In this document: positions 11,201-18,675 of the stretch, one piece after another
Layout: each line of letters opens with the position of its first letter
Position numbering within the stretch: position 1 is the stretch's first letter
The notes under the pieces: model-generated
Databases searched by the model: none
Told to the model about the DNA's origin: nothing
Seen by the model: the letters and a program-made list of their open reading frames with translations, nothing else
DNA from: Pseudomonadota bacterium
Lineage (GTDB): Bacteria > Myxococcota_A > Polyangia > Haliangiales > Haliangiaceae
Assembly (NCBI GenBank): GCA_022360315.1
Contig: JAKSDA010000640.1
Location: 1 to 64,000 of the forward strand
Direction of reading: 5' to 3'
DNA: 64,000 nt
Translations under genes and position numbers: made by a program

Positions 11201-11238
11201 AGATTGAGCCTCCGGTACTAGAGGATGATTGTAAATAG
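5221..11238 (+). CDS. Teneurin-like lipoprotein: Ig-like, NHL and YD/RHS repeats
   Basis: A 2005-residue protein. The signal peptide ends in lipobox LAGC (Cys27), so it is lipid-anchored. In order: an Ig/PKD-like domain (~40-120), a carboxypeptidase-regulatory-like domain (~175-250), a proline/acid linker (~465-490), a plug-like region, about six NHL beta-propeller repeats (~695-1025; units with GDGGPAT and IYIADSGNHRIRRV), a long YD-repeat shell (~1040-1850), and the RHS core end (FGGRDYNAETGRWTAKDP, ~1872). The last ~90 residues are a charged, helix-rich tip encoded by visibly more AT-rich DNA. NHL followed by a YD shell and RHS core is the teneurin ectodomain order. No immunity gene follows, so toxin activity is uncertain. 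AGGGGA precedes the ATG. Confidence 0.85.
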   Translation: MRTKLWSVMDLLWPRLLLAFSAGLAGCGDGGMGGPDGPDEPTIVQFQVSPEAIEAGQSATLTWAVESAQDVSIMPDIGPVQLSGSTEVSPNQTTIYTLGASNGPMVSATAEVTLIVNPGSPGGGLPPDPADVAPPLSITGSTPYHQAISFLYNGANPIQTGADPTVFEPRRVAVIRGRVTDRSNEALSGVTITIQGHPEYGQTLSRGDGMFDLAANGGGLLTIDYRKEGYLPVQRQIQAPWRDYVTAEDVVMIPADAQVTTIMANSPVMQVAQGSMQSDADGERQATVLFPAGTTATMILADGGQLPLNTLSVRATEYTVGDNGSQAMPGVLPATSGYTYAVELSVDEALMANATRVDFSQPLPLHVDNFLNFPTGEVVPTGYYDRERAAWIPSDNGRIVEILSIADDRAVLDVDGSGSPATQAQLDEMALSNDELVQLASLYNVGKTLWRVPISHFTPWDCNWPFGPPEDAEAPPDEPPETPDEDVPPPDKSDCKGGCIIEAQGQNLGEEIPLVGTPFTLNYRSNRMPGYVANRTINIPLSGQSVPASLQRIELLVHVAGRTVRQSFPATPNQSTTFLWDGRDAYKRVLSGGVKATITIQYIYRATYYSSPGAFEQSFALFGEADNAGNPRIIDERLTGTISIRKDYTNTLTFISPEVAIGGWTLSATHSYRPTGRALYLGTGNTRKNTTHQINNIIETVAGTGIVGFSGDGGPATAARLTSPGGVEVDSDGSIYIADSGNHRIRRVGPDGIITTVAGNGERSYGGDGGKAIEAGLNSPYDVAIAPNGSLYIADTYHGRIRRVTPDGIIDTVAGDGSIGTGGDGGPAIEAPLGGSVFGMALGGDGSFYAAAGIIRRISPNGFLSTLSSKTRGFSGDGGLITEADIYWPWGMAMGVDGSLYFSDSSNYRVRRVSPAGIVTTVAGNGEQSFNGDGIPATQAGLYPKGLAIDRNGTLYITDDNRIRAVSPYGIITTVAGNGAGAFRGDGGPATEAWIRDPSGVAIGPGGNLYIADRGNNRIRKVRSILPEASFDALIVSSGDGKQIYVFDPGGRHLRTTHALTGAVLYSFGYDVQGRLLSITDSGNNVTTIERSPATGQATAIIAADGQRSNLTFDTHGYLETVSNPAGETYRMGYSEGGLMTAFTTPGQHINRFAYDDVGRLTGDTNAISGGWTLARTENQRGYTMTMTSAEGRATEYVVEPQTTGDRLQVNRYPDGTEQTTLLKTNGETITTQTDGTVFTVKEGPDPRFGMQAPVTVAQTIALPSGLTLTSTSERAADLDATGQLVSQTKSVTVNGRTTTRHFDVASRTWTVTSPAGRVTSTVIDDRGRPRTITVAGLASAHYSYDTRGRLETTMLGEGDSARTTTLTYHASGPALGYVETVTDAENQVIRYAEYDLAGRVTQLTLPGERTVGFGYDANGNINRLTPPGRPAHVFTYNGVDFEASYIPPVLPDVTEPATGYDYNRDKQLELITRPGGFMIDYVYHATTGKLEAISTPQGSYGYTYRPDTGQLDTATAPGGEQLSYGYDGLLLTDMDWSGTISGTVDIGYDSDFRINALTVNGQSVSYGYDDDGLLTEAGALTLVRDPQHGLVSDTALGQITTKESYNQFGEVDSYTARYNDTVIYQINYDERDKLGRIRQKTEVVDGVTTVYQYDYDAAGRLDIVRKNGAMTADYDYDLNGNRTHSNGALVGSYDAQDRLASFRDATYRYTANGELDTVTVDSAVTDYDYDVFGNLRRVALPDGTIIDYVIDGQNRRIGKRVNGVLVQGFLYKDQLNPIAELDGRGAIVARFIYANELNVPAYMIKGGSTYRILSDHLGSPRLVVNVADGSITQGMDYDGWGNVLADTNPGFQPFGFAGGWYDRHTKLTRFGGRDYNAETGRWTAKDPMRFRSGDMNLFGYVAGDSINFIDPGGRILDRPESSKSIYEKMHKERAYNILKGEDKDPVMEAIEDNVAEAAKDAAEAAKEALDEADKKNPIDEREPMFWIEEPEIKIEPPVLEDDCK

Positions 11239-11402
11239 TTGTATAGTAATTCCTTTATATGTCACATCCATGGCGCGACCCTGCGCGTCGACACTGTTTG
11301 TCCGGGCTCCCGGATTCGGGGGCGACGACGGAGCCCGCTCGCTCTCACGATAGGAGTCGATGTTGGCCACCCGCTGCCCTACTGACGGGCCGGAGATCGA
11401 GG

Positions 11403-12473
11403 CTACCATTCCTGGTCGGCGTCTGTGAGGTGCCAGTTCCGATGGTCATCAATGATTGGGGCGAGGCTGTTCACCGATGCGCCGGTATCGTAGACGATGG
11501 CCCGCTCGCGTTCGCGGGCCCGGAATCCCCGCGACTGCAAAAGCTCCACGATCGCTTCCGAGCCGAGGAAACCCATCGACAGGCTCGCTGTTTTGGTGCG
11601 GGCGAGGCCGAGCATCAGGAGATCGAGGAGCGTGCCCAGGTTGTCGGGATAACCGAAGAGATCGCGTATGCACACGGCGTCATCGACCTGCTCTATGACT
11701 GCATAGGCCCGCAAGCTGCGGCGATTTTTGCGCGGTGCCAGCGCTGCGATGCGCAGTCCTTTCTCGGGATGCTCGAGGAACCGCCAGCGCAAAAACGCCG
11801 CGTCTCGCCTGCCGATCAGTCCGTACGAGCGCCGGGTGCTCTGCCACAACCGGTCGAACCGAGAGTCGACATCTTCGAGCCATTCGAGCTCATAGTCACG
11901 GGCTGCGCGTACAGTCATGGGTGCTTGTAGCCCGATTTGTCGGGCGTCGAGCCCACCCCTGGCGATCCGCGAGAACAGCGGCCAATCGATGACCTGACCC
12001 ACGCACTTATCGCGGTGGAGAGCCACCGCGTACCGAGTCAGCGTGCCCAGCTGGCGATAGCCACAGCGTGAAAACACCTCCCCCGTCGACTTGTTGGGGT
12101 AGCTGTACGCAAAATCGAAGTCACGCAGAGCCGTGCGCCGGACCTGGTGGACCAGGCGGATCGCGGGCTGTACTGTGCGATGGGGGCGGTCGACCGCGAT
12201 ATCGGCCAGAATGGCTGCTCTCAGCGGACGGTCGCCGGTATAGAATTGCCGGGCCAGGAGCCCTGCGGTACCGATGATCTGCGCGTCGTTTTCCGAGTTG
12301 TGCGCGGCCAGGACGAACACACCATCGGATGGATCCACTGCCCGTTGGTAGGTCCAGTCGAACTTGGCCGGTCCGTGCCCGTTGACGGGCAAATTGCTGC
12401 ACCATACCCGAATGAGATCGTCGCGTACCTGATTGGGCTCGACGTAATGGACGTTGTATTGGAAAGCGGTCAT
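11403..12473 (-). CDS. GNAT-family N-acetyltransferase-like protein
   Basis: A 356-residue protein if started at the ATG at 12473; the frame is open to 12566, but the extra residues are basic and unlike a domain. The N-terminal half carries GNAT-like features: VLAAHNSENDAQIIGTAGL, then a strand-helix around AAILADIAVDRPHR and FAYSYPNKSTGEVFSRCGY, typical of a large 'alpha/beta acetyltransferase plus C-terminal domain' group. The C-terminal half repeats a GNAT-like pattern (RAYAVIEQVDDAVCIRDLFG ... SRGFRARERE). The substrate is unknown. It is transcribed convergently with the upstream lipoprotein. A GGAAAGAAG stretch lies 5' of the start. Confidence 0.6.
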   Translation of the reverse strand: MTAFQYNVHYVEPNQVRDDLIRVWCSNLPVNGHGPAKFDWTYQRAVDPSDGVFVLAAHNSENDAQIIGTAGLLARQFYTGDRPLRAAILADIAVDRPHRTVQPAIRLVHQVRRTALRDFDFAYSYPNKSTGEVFSRCGYRQLGTLTRYAVALHRDKCVGQVIDWPLFSRIARGGLDARQIGLQAPMTVRAARDYELEWLEDVDSRFDRLWQSTRRSYGLIGRRDAAFLRWRFLEHPEKGLRIAALAPRKNRRSLRAYAVIEQVDDAVCIRDLFGYPDNLGTLLDLLMLGLARTKTASLSMGFLGSEAIVELLQSRGFRARERERAIVYDTGASVNSLAPIIDDHRNWHLTDADQEW

Positions 12474-12621
12474 GGCATTTACTTCTTTCCGCCTGGTGCG
12501 ACCTCGATTGACTTGTCGATCCGGTTTTTGGGCCGCGACCCGGGCGATTCCACTGATCGAATCCAACTATTTCGGGAATGAGCTCTGCGCCTGCCGTGAA
12601 CTTGCAGAGCGTATGCCAGGT

Positions 12622-12941
12622 TCAGAGTACTGGCCATCGAGCCAGGTGTTCTGCGAGCCGGGCGGTGAGATCGGAAGTCAGGCGTCCCCCGAAACGCGCA
12701 GTTTCTGCATCGGCGACGGCCGCGGCGCGCAAAATTTGACGGCAGGTCCGGCCGGATACGCGCTTGTCCGTGCCGTTTTATCAGGCGAGCAGCAGTGATT
12801 GCTCAGATCGCCGCCCTTGACAGCGGCCACGCGAACATCCTCGACAGGCCTGGCAAAGGGCGGATCTCCCACCAGCTTCACCGCGGTCACCCGCTGTGAA
12901 GGGACCGCCGCTGCTGCGGCAGCGCTCCCGGCGGCTGCCAC
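12622..12941 (-). pseudogene. Possible decayed gene remnant
   Basis: On the minus strand one frame reads protein-like sequence (SQRVTAVKLVGDPPFARPVE) and another frame resumes with RTCRQILRAAAVADAETARF and TARLAEHLARWPVL before TGA at 12622-12624. A single indel near 12780 would join them. No family is recognised. The rest of 12474-13025 shows nothing convincing. Confidence 0.2.
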
Positions 12942-13025
12942 CGAGAGTATATTTTATCCATGGCTTGAATCGGGCTATCATCGAGCCGGAATTTAGTTCT
13001 GGTTCATTCAAAAGTAGGAGGACAC

Positions 13026-13358
13026 GTGACGGCTTTGTATCCAGAAAGTATCCAAAAGCTAACAGAAGCACTCTTAACGGCTAAGGGCGCCTCGAAAACT
13101 GAACTTCGCCAGGCCGTCGAGGCCCGAGTCGCAGTGCACAGCGGGGCGACTCGAGAAGCAGGAACTATACCCGCAGACCTGGTGGACTATGTAGATAAAG
13201 TGGCTTTACATGCCTATAAGGTCGTGGATGAAGATATTGAGAAGCTCCGAACGGCCGGCTATTCTGAGGATAAAATCTTTGAGGTAACCCTTAGCGCCGC
13301 CTTGGGGGCAGGTTTAGCCAGGCTCGAGCGCAGCCTGAGCCTGTTGAAAGGAGAGTAA
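13026..13358 (+). CDS. Small AhpD-partner protein (carboxymuconolactone decarboxylase-like helical protein)
   Basis: A 110-residue all-helical protein from GTG 13026, preceded by a strong AGGAGG. The C-terminal half (DLVDYVDKVALHAYKVVDED, AGYSEDKIFEVTLSAALGAG) has the helix pattern of the AhpD/CMD fold but no CxxC, so it cannot be an active thiol reductase itself. It lies 2 bp before the selenocysteine-containing AhpD-like gene. This two-gene pairing, as I recall it, is common and implies a joint role, probably in peroxide or organic hydroperoxide handling (inference). Both genes use more A/T-ending codons than their neighbours, hinting at transfer. Confidence 0.6.
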   Translation: MTALYPESIQKLTEALLTAKGASKTELRQAVEARVAVHSGATREAGTIPADLVDYVDKVALHAYKVVDEDIEKLRTAGYSEDKIFEVTLSAALGAGLARLERSLSLLKGE

Positions 13359-13360
13359 CT

Positions 13361-13963
13361 GTGCGGTTAGAGATTGTTGAAAACGGACATACTCCTGTTC
13401 AGAAAAAGAGACTTGCAACCGTCAAAGCACAGATAGGTTCCGTGCCAGATCCGATTCGTGTTTTTTCTTATCGGCGGGATCTTTTTGGTGAATACTTTGC
13501 TGTTTGTTTGCACGAAGCCATGCGCTTATCTTCAGAGTGGCGTGTTGGTGAAACGGAGTTATTTGCCGCTTTCGTCTCAAAACAGAATCAATGCAACTAT
13601 TGACTGATCCATCATGCCGCAGTTGCGGTCCTTGATTTTGATGCGGACGTCGTCGAGGCTGTGCTGGAAGATTGGCGCACAGCGCCCATTGATAACAGGC
13701 TCCGAGCTGTTTTGGGCTTCTTGGAAACGCTAACCCTATCGCCGGCTGACGTGGGCCCTGATGATATAGAGGGGATGCGATCCGCTGGAGTGAGTGATCA
13801 GGCTATTGCAGATGCCGCGTATATTTGTTTTATATACAGCGTTTTAGATCGCTTGGCCGATGCTTTGGATTTTAAGGTCGGGTCGCCTGAAGAGACACAT
13901 CGGATTGCAGAGTTCTTGTTTCAAGGCGGCTATACTGGAGTGTCGGCTCCTGATATCGAATAA
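13361..13963 (+). CDS. AhpD-like selenoprotein (CxxU), read through TGA 13601-13603
   Basis: GTG 13361 follows AAGGAGAG and opens a 200-residue frame interrupted once by TGA at codon 81. The flanking sequence is one continuous AhpD-like (alkylhydroperoxidase/peroxidase-related) protein: HEAMRLSSEWRVGETELFAA before the TGA, and LEDWRTAPIDNRLRAVLGFL, GVSDQAIADAAYICFIYSVL and RLADALDF after it. The AhpD active-site pattern E-x(11)-C-x-x-C-x(3)-H is kept exactly as Glu66, Cys78, Sec81, His85, with TGA in place of the resolving Cys. A bSECIS-like hairpin follows. AhpD proteins are thiol reductases; Sec would form a selenenylsulfide with Cys78. Without read-through the protein would lack its catalytic half. 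An artefactual stop is the alternative. Confidence 0.85.
13601..13636 (+). promoter_or_regulatory. Candidate bSECIS hairpin after the AhpD-like Sec codon
   Basis: After TGA 13601-13603 the mRNA can fold CCGC (13617-13620) with GCGG (13625-13628) around apical loop AGTT, plus a lower stem AUCA (13611-13614) with UGAU (13633-13636). The loop starts 17 nt after the TGA and has G within its first two bases. Both fit the published bacterial SECIS rules (loop 16-37 nt downstream, early G). Confidence 0.65.
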
Positions 13964-13992
13964 AATGGGCAGGTCGGCGGCCCATGTCCGGC

Positions 13993-14835
13993 TCAGAAGA
14001 ACGCGAAGCAGCGCGACTCGATGCTCTCGCGCAGCGGTGCGTCTGCCGGGGCAGCGGGGTCGTCGAACGCGGTGTGAATGGTGAAGCGGGCGCGACCGTC
14101 GGTCGCCGAGTCGTAGGTCTTGATGAGCACCGCCTCATTCATCTCCATGTCGGGGAAGTAGTACCAGCGGTGGGCTGGGTTGTAGGCGACCTGCTGGATC
14201 TCGCCGATGCGGTCTTTGGACGGGCGCTTGACCGAGACCAGGTCCTCGGGCGCAACGCTGGAGGCGTCGCACAGCGCCAGCGGCGAGGTCCGCACTGTGC
14301 CCCGGATCGAGCGCCACACGTTGACAATGGCAAAACGCCGGCTCAGCAGTGCCTCCGCCTTTTCCGGGGTATCGGAGAAGTGATCGCGCAGGCGCTTCGG
14401 TCCCGAGCGGACGGTATAGTCGTTATGAACGAGGAAGGAGGGTTCGCGGATCAGCCGCGCCTTCTGCACGTCGAGCGAGGCGGCGCGCTGGGTGTGGTCG
14501 AAGATCTCGACCTGGGCGGCGCCAGTTGCGTTGCCGACCAGCGCCTTCAACTCGGCCTCGTAGACCGCGGCGATCTCGCCGTTGTCGTAAAAGTCGCCGA
14601 CCGCACTCGGGTGAGCTGTCAGGATGAAGCCTTCCCGGTCCAGGCTGAAGTCCTCGGCCTGGGCGCGGCCATTGCGGATCGCCATCGGCTGCCAGAGGTA
14701 ATTGCCCTCTTGAACAGAGGTGTCGCCGCCGCCGACCGAGGGGATATAGACCGGGACGCTCTTGGCATCGACGAGGTATTTCAACGGTGCCTCGACGAAT
14801 TCCGGTGTGGCGTTCTGGTCGGCCTCCGCTGCCAT
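13993..14835 (-). CDS. CmcJ/NvfI-type (GA4 desaturase-like) non-heme oxidoreductase family protein
   Basis: A 280-residue protein with the hallmarks of the CmcJ family: RPSKDRIGEIQQVAYNPAHR, then the conserved WYYFPDMEMNEAVLIKTYDS and a C-terminal FTIHTAFDDPAAPADAPLRE stretch. Relatives include CmcJ, which works with CmcI in cephamycin biosynthesis, and fungal 2-oxoglutarate-dependent enzymes. The exact reaction here is unknown. ATG 14835 is preferred over 14856 because AAGAGGAG sits about 10 nt upstream of it. No biosynthetic cluster surrounds it, so a stand-alone role is likely. A long plus-strand frame across it is a shadow. Confidence 0.7.
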   Translation of the reverse strand: MAAEADQNATPEFVEAPLKYLVDAKSVPVYIPSVGGGDTSVQEGNYLWQPMAIRNGRAQAEDFSLDREGFILTAHPSAVGDFYDNGEIAAVYEAELKALVGNATGAAQVEIFDHTQRAASLDVQKARLIREPSFLVHNDYTVRSGPKRLRDHFSDTPEKAEALLSRRFAIVNVWRSIRGTVRTSPLALCDASSVAPEDLVSVKRPSKDRIGEIQQVAYNPAHRWYYFPDMEMNEAVLIKTYDSATDGRARFTIHTAFDDPAAPADAPLRESIESRCFAFF

Positions 14836-15013
14836 GGTAGTGCTGCTCCTCTTCATCAGGCGATTTTACCCGAAGTAGTTTGGTCGGCGAGCCTGCTCGA
14901 ATCTGCACAAACACTGGCGTCGGGCAGGACGCGGGTGCCGCGCCCTGTTCGCCGTAATGCGACTGGGCTCGAGGACGAGGAAACTATCTGGAGGCGCATG
15001 TTGCACGCTGCGC

Positions 15014-16390
15014 TTATTTTGCGTTCGACACCGGGTCGGGCGAGTTGGTCGGGTCGGCAAGCCAATGATTCATCACCGCGCACGCGGTCAGATCCCCGGT
15101 GACGTTCACCGTCGTGCGGGCCATATCGAGGATGCGGTCGGTTCCGATGATGAGCGCAACCCCTTCGGCTGGTACGCCGACAGAGGCGAGGATCGTCGAG
15201 AGGATCACGATGCCAACCCCGGGCGTGCTCGGAGAACCGATCGAGGCGGCGACTGTCGTGAAGATCATGGGGGCGAGGACAGCGGGCGTCACGTCGATGC
15301 CGTACACCTGCATCAAGAAGATCGCGGCGACAACCTGGTAGAGCGCGGTTCCGTCCATGTTCACCGTTGCTCCGAGCGGGATCACGAACTTGGCGATCGC
15401 CGGGCGCACCCCGAGCCGGGCTTCGGCCGTCTCGATGGAGAGTGGCATCACGGCCGCGGAACTCGAGGTCGAGAACGCCAGCAACTGGGCGTCGCGGGCG
15501 TGGCCCAGGAAGGCCATCGGCGACATTCGCCCCAAAACGAACACGATCCCCAGATAGACCACGAGCAGCACGAGTAGCCCGAGGAGCACCGTGCCCACAT
15601 AGACACCCATGCCCAAGATCGCGTCGAGCCCGACTCGGATGGTGATGTCACATAGCAGCCCGAAGACAGCGTACGGAGCCAGCATCATAGCCCAGCCGAC
15701 GACCGTCATTGCGACGCGCTGCAACGAATCCATCACCCGTAGCAAGGGTGCCGCTTGCTCTCGCGGCATCGTGACCAGGGCCACGCCAAAGATGAGTGCT
15801 GCGATGACGATCTTGAGCATGTTGCCGGCGAGGACGTCCTCGAGAACGTGCGTGGGGACCAGCGAGAGCAGGACATCCGGCACGGATTTGGAGGACGTCG
15901 CGTCGACCGGAGCGGCGGCAACCTCCTCTACCCCCGCTGCGGCGACCATACTCGAGTCGATGAACATGCCGGGTTCGATGACGAGAGCCACGACCACGCC
16001 GATCGTGACGGCGATCAAGGTCGTGGCCACGAAGTAAGGTCCGATGCGCAGGCCGACTTTGGCGAGGAAGGCCGGATCGGATGTCGAGTTAATCCCGACG
16101 ATCACCGACGAGACGACCAGGGGGATGACCACCATCTCGATCAACGCCAGGAAGAGCTTGCCGGGCAGCGCGATCCAGTGGGTGAGCCCGATCGCGAGCT
16201 CCTCGCTCACCAATCCGGCCCCGGATGGCGCGAGCAGAAGACCGATGCCGACCCCCAGCACCATTGCGGCGAGGATCTGAGCCCACAGCTTCGTCCGAAC
16301 GAGGACGTCGAGTCGCGATAAGAGGTCGGCGAGCGCGAGCCCGTCGGCGTCGGGCGCCGGGTGGGATAACGTCGAGTTGTCGCCCTCCAT
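15014..16390 (-). CDS. Dicarboxylate/amino acid:cation symporter (DAACS family)
   Basis: A 458-residue polytopic membrane protein. It carries the DAACS signatures: the Ser-rich re-entrant hairpin STSSSAAVMPLS, the substrate/cation site GATVNMDGTALYQ, and the second hairpin IGSPSTPGVGIV. About eight hydrophobic segments are visible, starting with AQILAAMVLGVGIGLLLAPS. Family members import glutamate, aspartate or C4-dicarboxylates with Na+ or H+; the substrate cannot be fixed from sequence. It includes an extra ~30-residue Ala/Val loop (VAAAGVEEVAAAPVDATSSK) in the middle. It is monocistronic on the minus strand, with ATG 16390. Confidence 0.88.
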   Translation of the reverse strand: MEGDNSTLSHPAPDADGLALADLLSRLDVLVRTKLWAQILAAMVLGVGIGLLLAPSGAGLVSEELAIGLTHWIALPGKLFLALIEMVVIPLVVSSVIVGINSTSDPAFLAKVGLRIGPYFVATTLIAVTIGVVVALVIEPGMFIDSSMVAAAGVEEVAAAPVDATSSKSVPDVLLSLVPTHVLEDVLAGNMLKIVIAALIFGVALVTMPREQAAPLLRVMDSLQRVAMTVVGWAMMLAPYAVFGLLCDITIRVGLDAILGMGVYVGTVLLGLLVLLVVYLGIVFVLGRMSPMAFLGHARDAQLLAFSTSSSAAVMPLSIETAEARLGVRPAIAKFVIPLGATVNMDGTALYQVVAAIFLMQVYGIDVTPAVLAPMIFTTVAASIGSPSTPGVGIVILSTILASVGVPAEGVALIIGTDRILDMARTTVNVTGDLTACAVMNHWLADPTNSPDPVSNAK

Positions 16391-16556
16391 GGGGACGCTA
16401 GGCTATCATCTCCCGCCCGGAGGGCACGGCGTGCAGGGCCACCTCAAGCTGCAAGATTTGCGCGAGTAAATCCCGCAGCTTTGCGGTCCCGACGTCTGAT
16501 AGGTGAGCCGCTCGAAACTGCCGAAGACTGCGGAAGACACAGGCAACGGGCAGGCA

Positions 16557-18413
16557 CTACTGCGACTGCGTCTGACCCGATCGATCCGCTACGTACGCGT
16601 TGACGAGGCGCTCGAGGACATCGAGAGGCACAGCGCCATTCTTCAACACGACGTCGTGAAAATCGCGAAGATCGAACTTATCACCCAGCTTGGCTTTGGC
16701 GGCCTCCCGCAGTTCCAAGATCTTCATCATGCCGACCTTGTACGCGGTTGCCTGACCGGGCATCACGATATAGCGCTCGATTTCGGCGACCACATCACTC
16801 TCGGCCATCCCGGTGTTCTTGCGCATGTAATCAATGGCCTGTTGTCGGGTCCACCGTTTGGTGTGAATACCGGTATCGACAACCAGTCGGACAGCGCGGA
16901 ACAGCTCGGCTTGCAAGCGGCCAATATTGTCAAACGGATCGTTCTGGAAGCCGAGCTCCCAGGCCAATCGCTCTGAATACAATGCCCACCCTTCGACATA
17001 GGCGGTAAACGCAGGCAGACGGCGGACAAATGGCACCCCGTCCAGCTCCATTGAAATAGCGATCTGGAAGTGATGTCCCGGAATTGCCTCGTGGTATGCC
17101 AGGGTCCGCATGCCGTATTTGGGAGTCGCTTTCACATCGTAGAGATTGGCAAAAAAGCGGCCAGGACGGGAGCCATCCAGAGCGGGTTGCTCATAGTAAC
17201 CACCCGCAGCGGTTTTTTCCTTGAATTCGGGGATGCGCGCGACTTCCACGCCTGCTTCGGGGCGCATGCGAAACGCGTCCTGTAAACCCTTATCGATCTC
17301 ATCAATGATTTTCTGGTAATCGGCCAGAATCTGTTTGCGACCTTCGTCGGTATCCGGGTAATAAAACTTTGAATCAGCCGCCAGGGCATCGATGGCAGCG
17401 GCAAAGCCGGCGCTGGTATCGTATCCTTCCGCGGCGAGAATCGCCAGGATTTCTCCCTGAATTCGTTCGATTTCCTTCAGACCAATGTTATGTACTTGAT
17501 CGGGCGTATAATCTGTCGTGGTAAATAGTTTTAATGCTGATGCATAAAACTCATCGCCATCGGGCAATCGCCACACACCGTCGTCGGTCCCGGTTTTTTC
17601 GCGCAGTTTATCGAAATAATCGATAAACGATTGATAAGCGGGATATACCGTTGTTTCTATGGCAGCTTTCGCCTCGGCCAACACGCGCTGCCTGTCTTCG
17701 TCGGAAAAGTCGCCCACTGCGGCGACTTTTCGCTCAAGCGAGGTGTAAAGAATATTCTCTTCACTGGGCGTGTTCACGAATTTTTTCATTTCGACCAGCA
17801 CGCGATCGACCACAAAACGTGGCGGGAGAATGCCGGCTTCTTCGCGGATCTTCAGACCCTGCAGAACTTGATTGAACTTGATTTTCACCTTGTTGAGCCG
17901 AGCGATATAATTATCGGCGTCATCGACGTTGTTTACTTGATGCATGGAATCCATGAAACTCGGATAGCTGTTCTGCACGCCAAAAAGCTGGTTGACCGGG
18001 AAATTGTGAAAGCGAAACTTCTCGGACTCGGCGACCAGTTCCACCAGGTAGAGGACCACCTCTTTCGAGAGCCTTTCGCCTTCATCCAGCTCATCGTCGC
18101 CATAGCTCTTTATTGTGGCCAGAATGTTCCTTAGCCGCACAAAGAGCTCGTCTGTCGCTTGTGGGCTCGCATCGTCCAGCTCGGCGTTATGCCCTGTGAT
18201 GCCGACAGATTCCAGGAAGCCCAGCCTGGTCAGCATCTCGGGCCGGTCCAGAGCAGTCTTGATGAGTTCCCGATTCAAAAAATTATTAAAGTAGAAGGGT
18301 TTCTCTGCATACCATTCATGAGCGGCAAACGAGCCGCCCAACACGAGCAGCAGAAGCAAAATAGCGCCCAGCCACTTGAAGAATCTTTTTATCTTGGACG
18401 ATTTCTTCGCCAC
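16557..18413 (-). CDS. DUF885-family putative metallopeptidase, membrane-anchored
   Basis: A 618-residue protein with an N-terminal signal anchor (WLGAILLLLLVLGGSFAAHE) after a basic start, so it faces the periplasm. The family hallmark LAYHEAIPGHHFQIAISMEL supplies an HExxxxxH-like zinc-binding motif, followed by YVEGWALYSERLAWELG and, near the end, MPGQATAYKVGMMKILELRE. DUF885 proteins are regarded as M2/M3-type peptidase relatives; substrates are mostly unknown. It starts at GTG 18413 (reading MAKKSSK), in front of a long non-coding stretch. It is apparently monocistronic. Confidence 0.82.
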   Translation of the reverse strand: MAKKSSKIKRFFKWLGAILLLLLVLGGSFAAHEWYAEKPFYFNNFLNRELIKTALDRPEMLTRLGFLESVGITGHNAELDDASPQATDELFVRLRNILATIKSYGDDELDEGERLSKEVVLYLVELVAESEKFRFHNFPVNQLFGVQNSYPSFMDSMHQVNNVDDADNYIARLNKVKIKFNQVLQGLKIREEAGILPPRFVVDRVLVEMKKFVNTPSEENILYTSLERKVAAVGDFSDEDRQRVLAEAKAAIETTVYPAYQSFIDYFDKLREKTGTDDGVWRLPDGDEFYASALKLFTTTDYTPDQVHNIGLKEIERIQGEILAILAAEGYDTSAGFAAAIDALAADSKFYYPDTDEGRKQILADYQKIIDEIDKGLQDAFRMRPEAGVEVARIPEFKEKTAAGGYYEQPALDGSRPGRFFANLYDVKATPKYGMRTLAYHEAIPGHHFQIAISMELDGVPFVRRLPAFTAYVEGWALYSERLAWELGFQNDPFDNIGRLQAELFRAVRLVVDTGIHTKRWTRQQAIDYMRKNTGMAESDVVAEIERYIVMPGQATAYKVGMMKILELREAAKAKLGDKFDLRDFHDVVLKNGAVPLDVLERLVNAYVADRSGQTQSQ

Positions 18414-18642
18414 GGTTACTCCTCATGTTGTCCTTGTAGGACCCTCTTGTTGCGTGTTGGTAGGTCGGCGACAACACAACAACTGCCAAGGTAGGACAAG
18501 GAATTCCAGGCTGCAATCCAGGACGAGCCTTCGCCATGTAACCTGGACTACTGTTTCGACCTATAAACCGAGCAATGGATGGACCGATGTGGTCCGGTGA
18601 CGCGTGCATGATTGACCCGAAGCCACTCGCACAGCCTCGGCC

Positions 18643-18675
18643 ACTGTTCGCGGACTGTTCACGGACTGTTCGCGG
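18643..18675 (+). repeat. Three tandem 11-bp repeats (ACTGTTCGCGG)
   Basis: The copies at 18643, 18654 and 18665 differ by one base (G/A at position 8). The near-helical spacing suggests side-by-side protein binding, but the role is unknown. Confidence 0.4.

Noticed and set aside
13984..15102. Long plus-strand frame of 372 codons
   Set aside because: It lies antisense to the clear CmcJ-type gene and reads as its complementary shadow.
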